In this document: positions 58,885-64,000 of the stretch, in pieces
Layout of the letters: every line of letters starts with the position of its first letter
How positions within the stretch are numbered: position 1 is the stretch's first letter
Source of the DNA: Thermaerobacter sp. FW80
Lineage (GTDB): Bacteria > Bacillota > Sulfobacillia > Thermaerobacterales > Thermaerobacteraceae
Length of the DNA: 64,000 bases
Assembly (NCBI RefSeq): GCF_004634385.1
Contig: NZ_CP037895.1
Coordinates: forward strand, 1,773,245 to 1,837,244
Reading direction: 5' to 3'
Notes under the pieces: model-generated
What the model was told of the DNA's origin: nothing
The model's database searches: none
The model's input: the letters and a program-made list of their open reading frames with translations, nothing else
Position numbers and translations under genes: made by a program

Positions 58885-60018
58885 CTTCAATGTAGCCACG
58901 GTTTTCACCGTGGATGCAACCCGGCACCATCGCCAACCATGAATTGGGGAACCGGCTGCAACGTAGCCACGGTGTTCACCATGGATGCAACCCTGCGGAG
59001 GCAGGTGGTGCCGATGGTGGCGGCGGATCCTGCAACGTAGCCACGGTGTTCACCATGGATGCAACCATCCGCCCATGCCAACAATGCCACCAGCACCGCC
59101 CTGCAACGTAGCCACGGTGTTCACCATGGATGCAACGTTCTCCAGGATGCGGTCACGGAGACGCTTGGCGAGGGCCCTGCAACGTAGCCACGGTGTTCAC
59201 CATGGATGCAACGGCCGGGTCGGTGACCGGCCGAGAAAAAGGAGGAGATGCTGCAACGTAGCCACGGTGTTCACCATGGATGCAACTCTCGACGGCAACA
59301 CCAAGATGGTTATGCGGACGCTGCTGCAACGTAGCCACGGTGTTCACCATGGATGCAACTGGCGGCTTCGATGGCCTCGTAGATGTTCATCGTGAGCTGC
59401 AACGTAGCCACGGTGTTCACCATGGATGCAACTAGCATTCTCGGCGGCATGGCCGGCTCGTGGCTCGGCACTGCAACGTAGCCACGGTGTTCACCATGGA
59501 TGCAACAAGGGATCCTTGGGCACCCGCACATGTGGCCAGGGGCTGCAACGTAGCCACGGTGTTCACCATGGATGCAACGCCCGTACAGGGAGACCGACCC
59601 GCCGGTGCAGTTCACGGCTGCAACGTAGCCACGGTGTTCACCATGGATGCAACCCGTGGTCGAGGGATGGGACGCGCCGTCGCAGCAGTGGCTGCAACGT
59701 AGCCACGGTGTTCACCATGGATGCAACAGCCCAGGTCCACGCCGTCGTAGCGAGCCCGGGCGGCGCTGCAACGTAGCCACGGTGTTCACCATGGATGCAA
59801 CATGGCCGGGTCGTTGCTGTCGACGGCCAGCACGGAGCTGCAACGTAGCCACGGTGTTCACCGTGGATGCAACCTGCAACAGCGAAACCACGCTGAAGCT
59901 GCGGCTGATGCTGCAACGTAGCCACGGTGTTCACCGTGGATGCAACCGTGACTACTGCGACATGGCCCGCCGGCGGCTGGAGCTGCAACGTAGCCACGGT
60001 GTTCACCGTGGATGCAAC
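58885..60018. CRISPR. CRISPR array: 16 repeats of 36 bp, 15 spacers
   Basis: Repeats start at 58885, 58956, 59030, 59101, 59177, 59251, 59324, 59397, 59471, 59543, 59618, 59692, 59766, 59838, 59911 and 59983. On plus the repeat begins CTGCAACGTAGCCACGGTG and ends CACCATGGATGCAAC, with an internal stem CCACGGTG-TT-CACCATGG. Spacers are 35-40 bp. The first repeat is degenerate (four changes, CTTCAATG at its start), suggesting it is the old, leader-distal end. The last three repeats carry CACCGTGG, which makes the stem perfectly paired. Because the degenerate end is on the left and the cas operon on the right runs leftwards, transcription on the minus strand is favoured, but the plus-strand terminus GATGCAAC also resembles usual repeat 3' ends, so strand is left open. 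Confidence 0.97.
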
Positions 60019-60248
60019 GGTTCACCCTACCAGCTTGCTTCCCACAAGGCTTTCCCAACCCTCGTGCGCGAACCGCGGCTGCGCGGTGGGCTCGGGGCGT
60101 CGATTGCCCGGACCGGCTGTCAAGGAACCCAGCATCCATGCGGTTTGCGCCACAGCGCGAACCCCCCAGGGACTTGATGTCCACTTGAGGTTCGCGCGCG
60201 GACCGCCGGACGGACGGCCCAGGGCGGAGACACCGCCAGGAGATCGCC
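60019..60248. other. Right flank of the array, candidate CRISPR leader
   Basis: This 230-bp gap separates the array from the end of the cas operon. It contains TTGACA on the minus strand (60123-60118) but no matching -10, and repeats of the word GTTCGCG/CGCGAAC. It is the likely leader if the array is transcribed leftwards. Confidence 0.4.

Positions 60249-64000
<3,752 letters not shown>

Noticed and set aside
58885-59000. First CRISPR unit as unrelated sequence
   Set aside because: It differs from the consensus at only four positions and is followed by a spacer of normal length, so it is counted as a decayed repeat.

Overview
The window is about 72% G+C with dense, mostly leading-strand-like genes, GTG/TTG starts and strong GGAGG-type ribosome binding sites. 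Several markers point to a Gram-positive, Firmicutes-type thermophile: an alpha/beta small acid-soluble spore protein, AddAB instead of RecBCD, a YpdA-type oxidoreductase, a hemH-hemY order, sigma-A style promoters and Bacillus-type LexA boxes. From memory the gene content and composition resemble Thermaerobacter; this is an inference, not a search result. No tRNA or rRNA gene was seen.

Layout. 1-1931: end of a heme operon (ferrochelatase, protoporphyrinogen/coproporphyrinogen oxidase). 2171-9966: PQQ-type sugar dehydrogenase, DoxX membrane protein behind four 11-bp-phased operator repeats, an OmpR/HK two-component pair, an ArsP-type permease and an FMN-binding glutamate-synthase-like protein. 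10161-20160: a hypothetical protein, endonuclease III, an HTH protein, a split hemerythrin, a complete tripartite tricarboxylate transporter (TctC-TctB-TctA), an inositol-phosphatase family enzyme and a Nudix hydrolase. 20369-36038: a CorC/HlyC-type membrane protein and then a DNA-break repair cluster (PlsY-like protein, SbcD/YhaO-like nuclease, SbcC/YhaN-like ATPase, AddB, AddA) whose four nuclease genes overlap or nearly overlap and which begins with a consensus promoter containing a LexA box. 36260-48164: a MATE/ANK-like exporter, SDR, YpdA-like reductase, ASCH protein, spore protein, AzgA-type purine permease, gamma carbonic anhydrase, GNAT acetyltransferase and selD, which is read through an in-frame UGA as selenocysteine. 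48475-57143: an exported hypothetical protein, a LuxR-type regulator with a degenerate receiver, and a LexA-controlled mutagenesis cassette (imuB-like, DUF6504, dnaE2). 57365-64000: serine recombinase, HTH/RelE toxin-antitoxin pair, a 16-repeat CRISPR array and the downstream end of a type I-G (formerly I-U) cas operon with Cas3 cut by the right edge.

Together, the two nearly identical LexA boxes (21875-21886 and 51262-51273) tie the recombinational repair cluster and the translesion cassette into one SOS response. The right end is an accessory island (recombinase, TnpB remnant at the dnaE2 end, toxin-antitoxin, CRISPR-Cas). Many otherwise conserved proteins (Nth, hemerythrin, TctB, AddA, ImuB, DnaE2, Cas3) carry Gly/Ala/Pro-rich inserts, some still visible as in-frame DNA tandem repeats.
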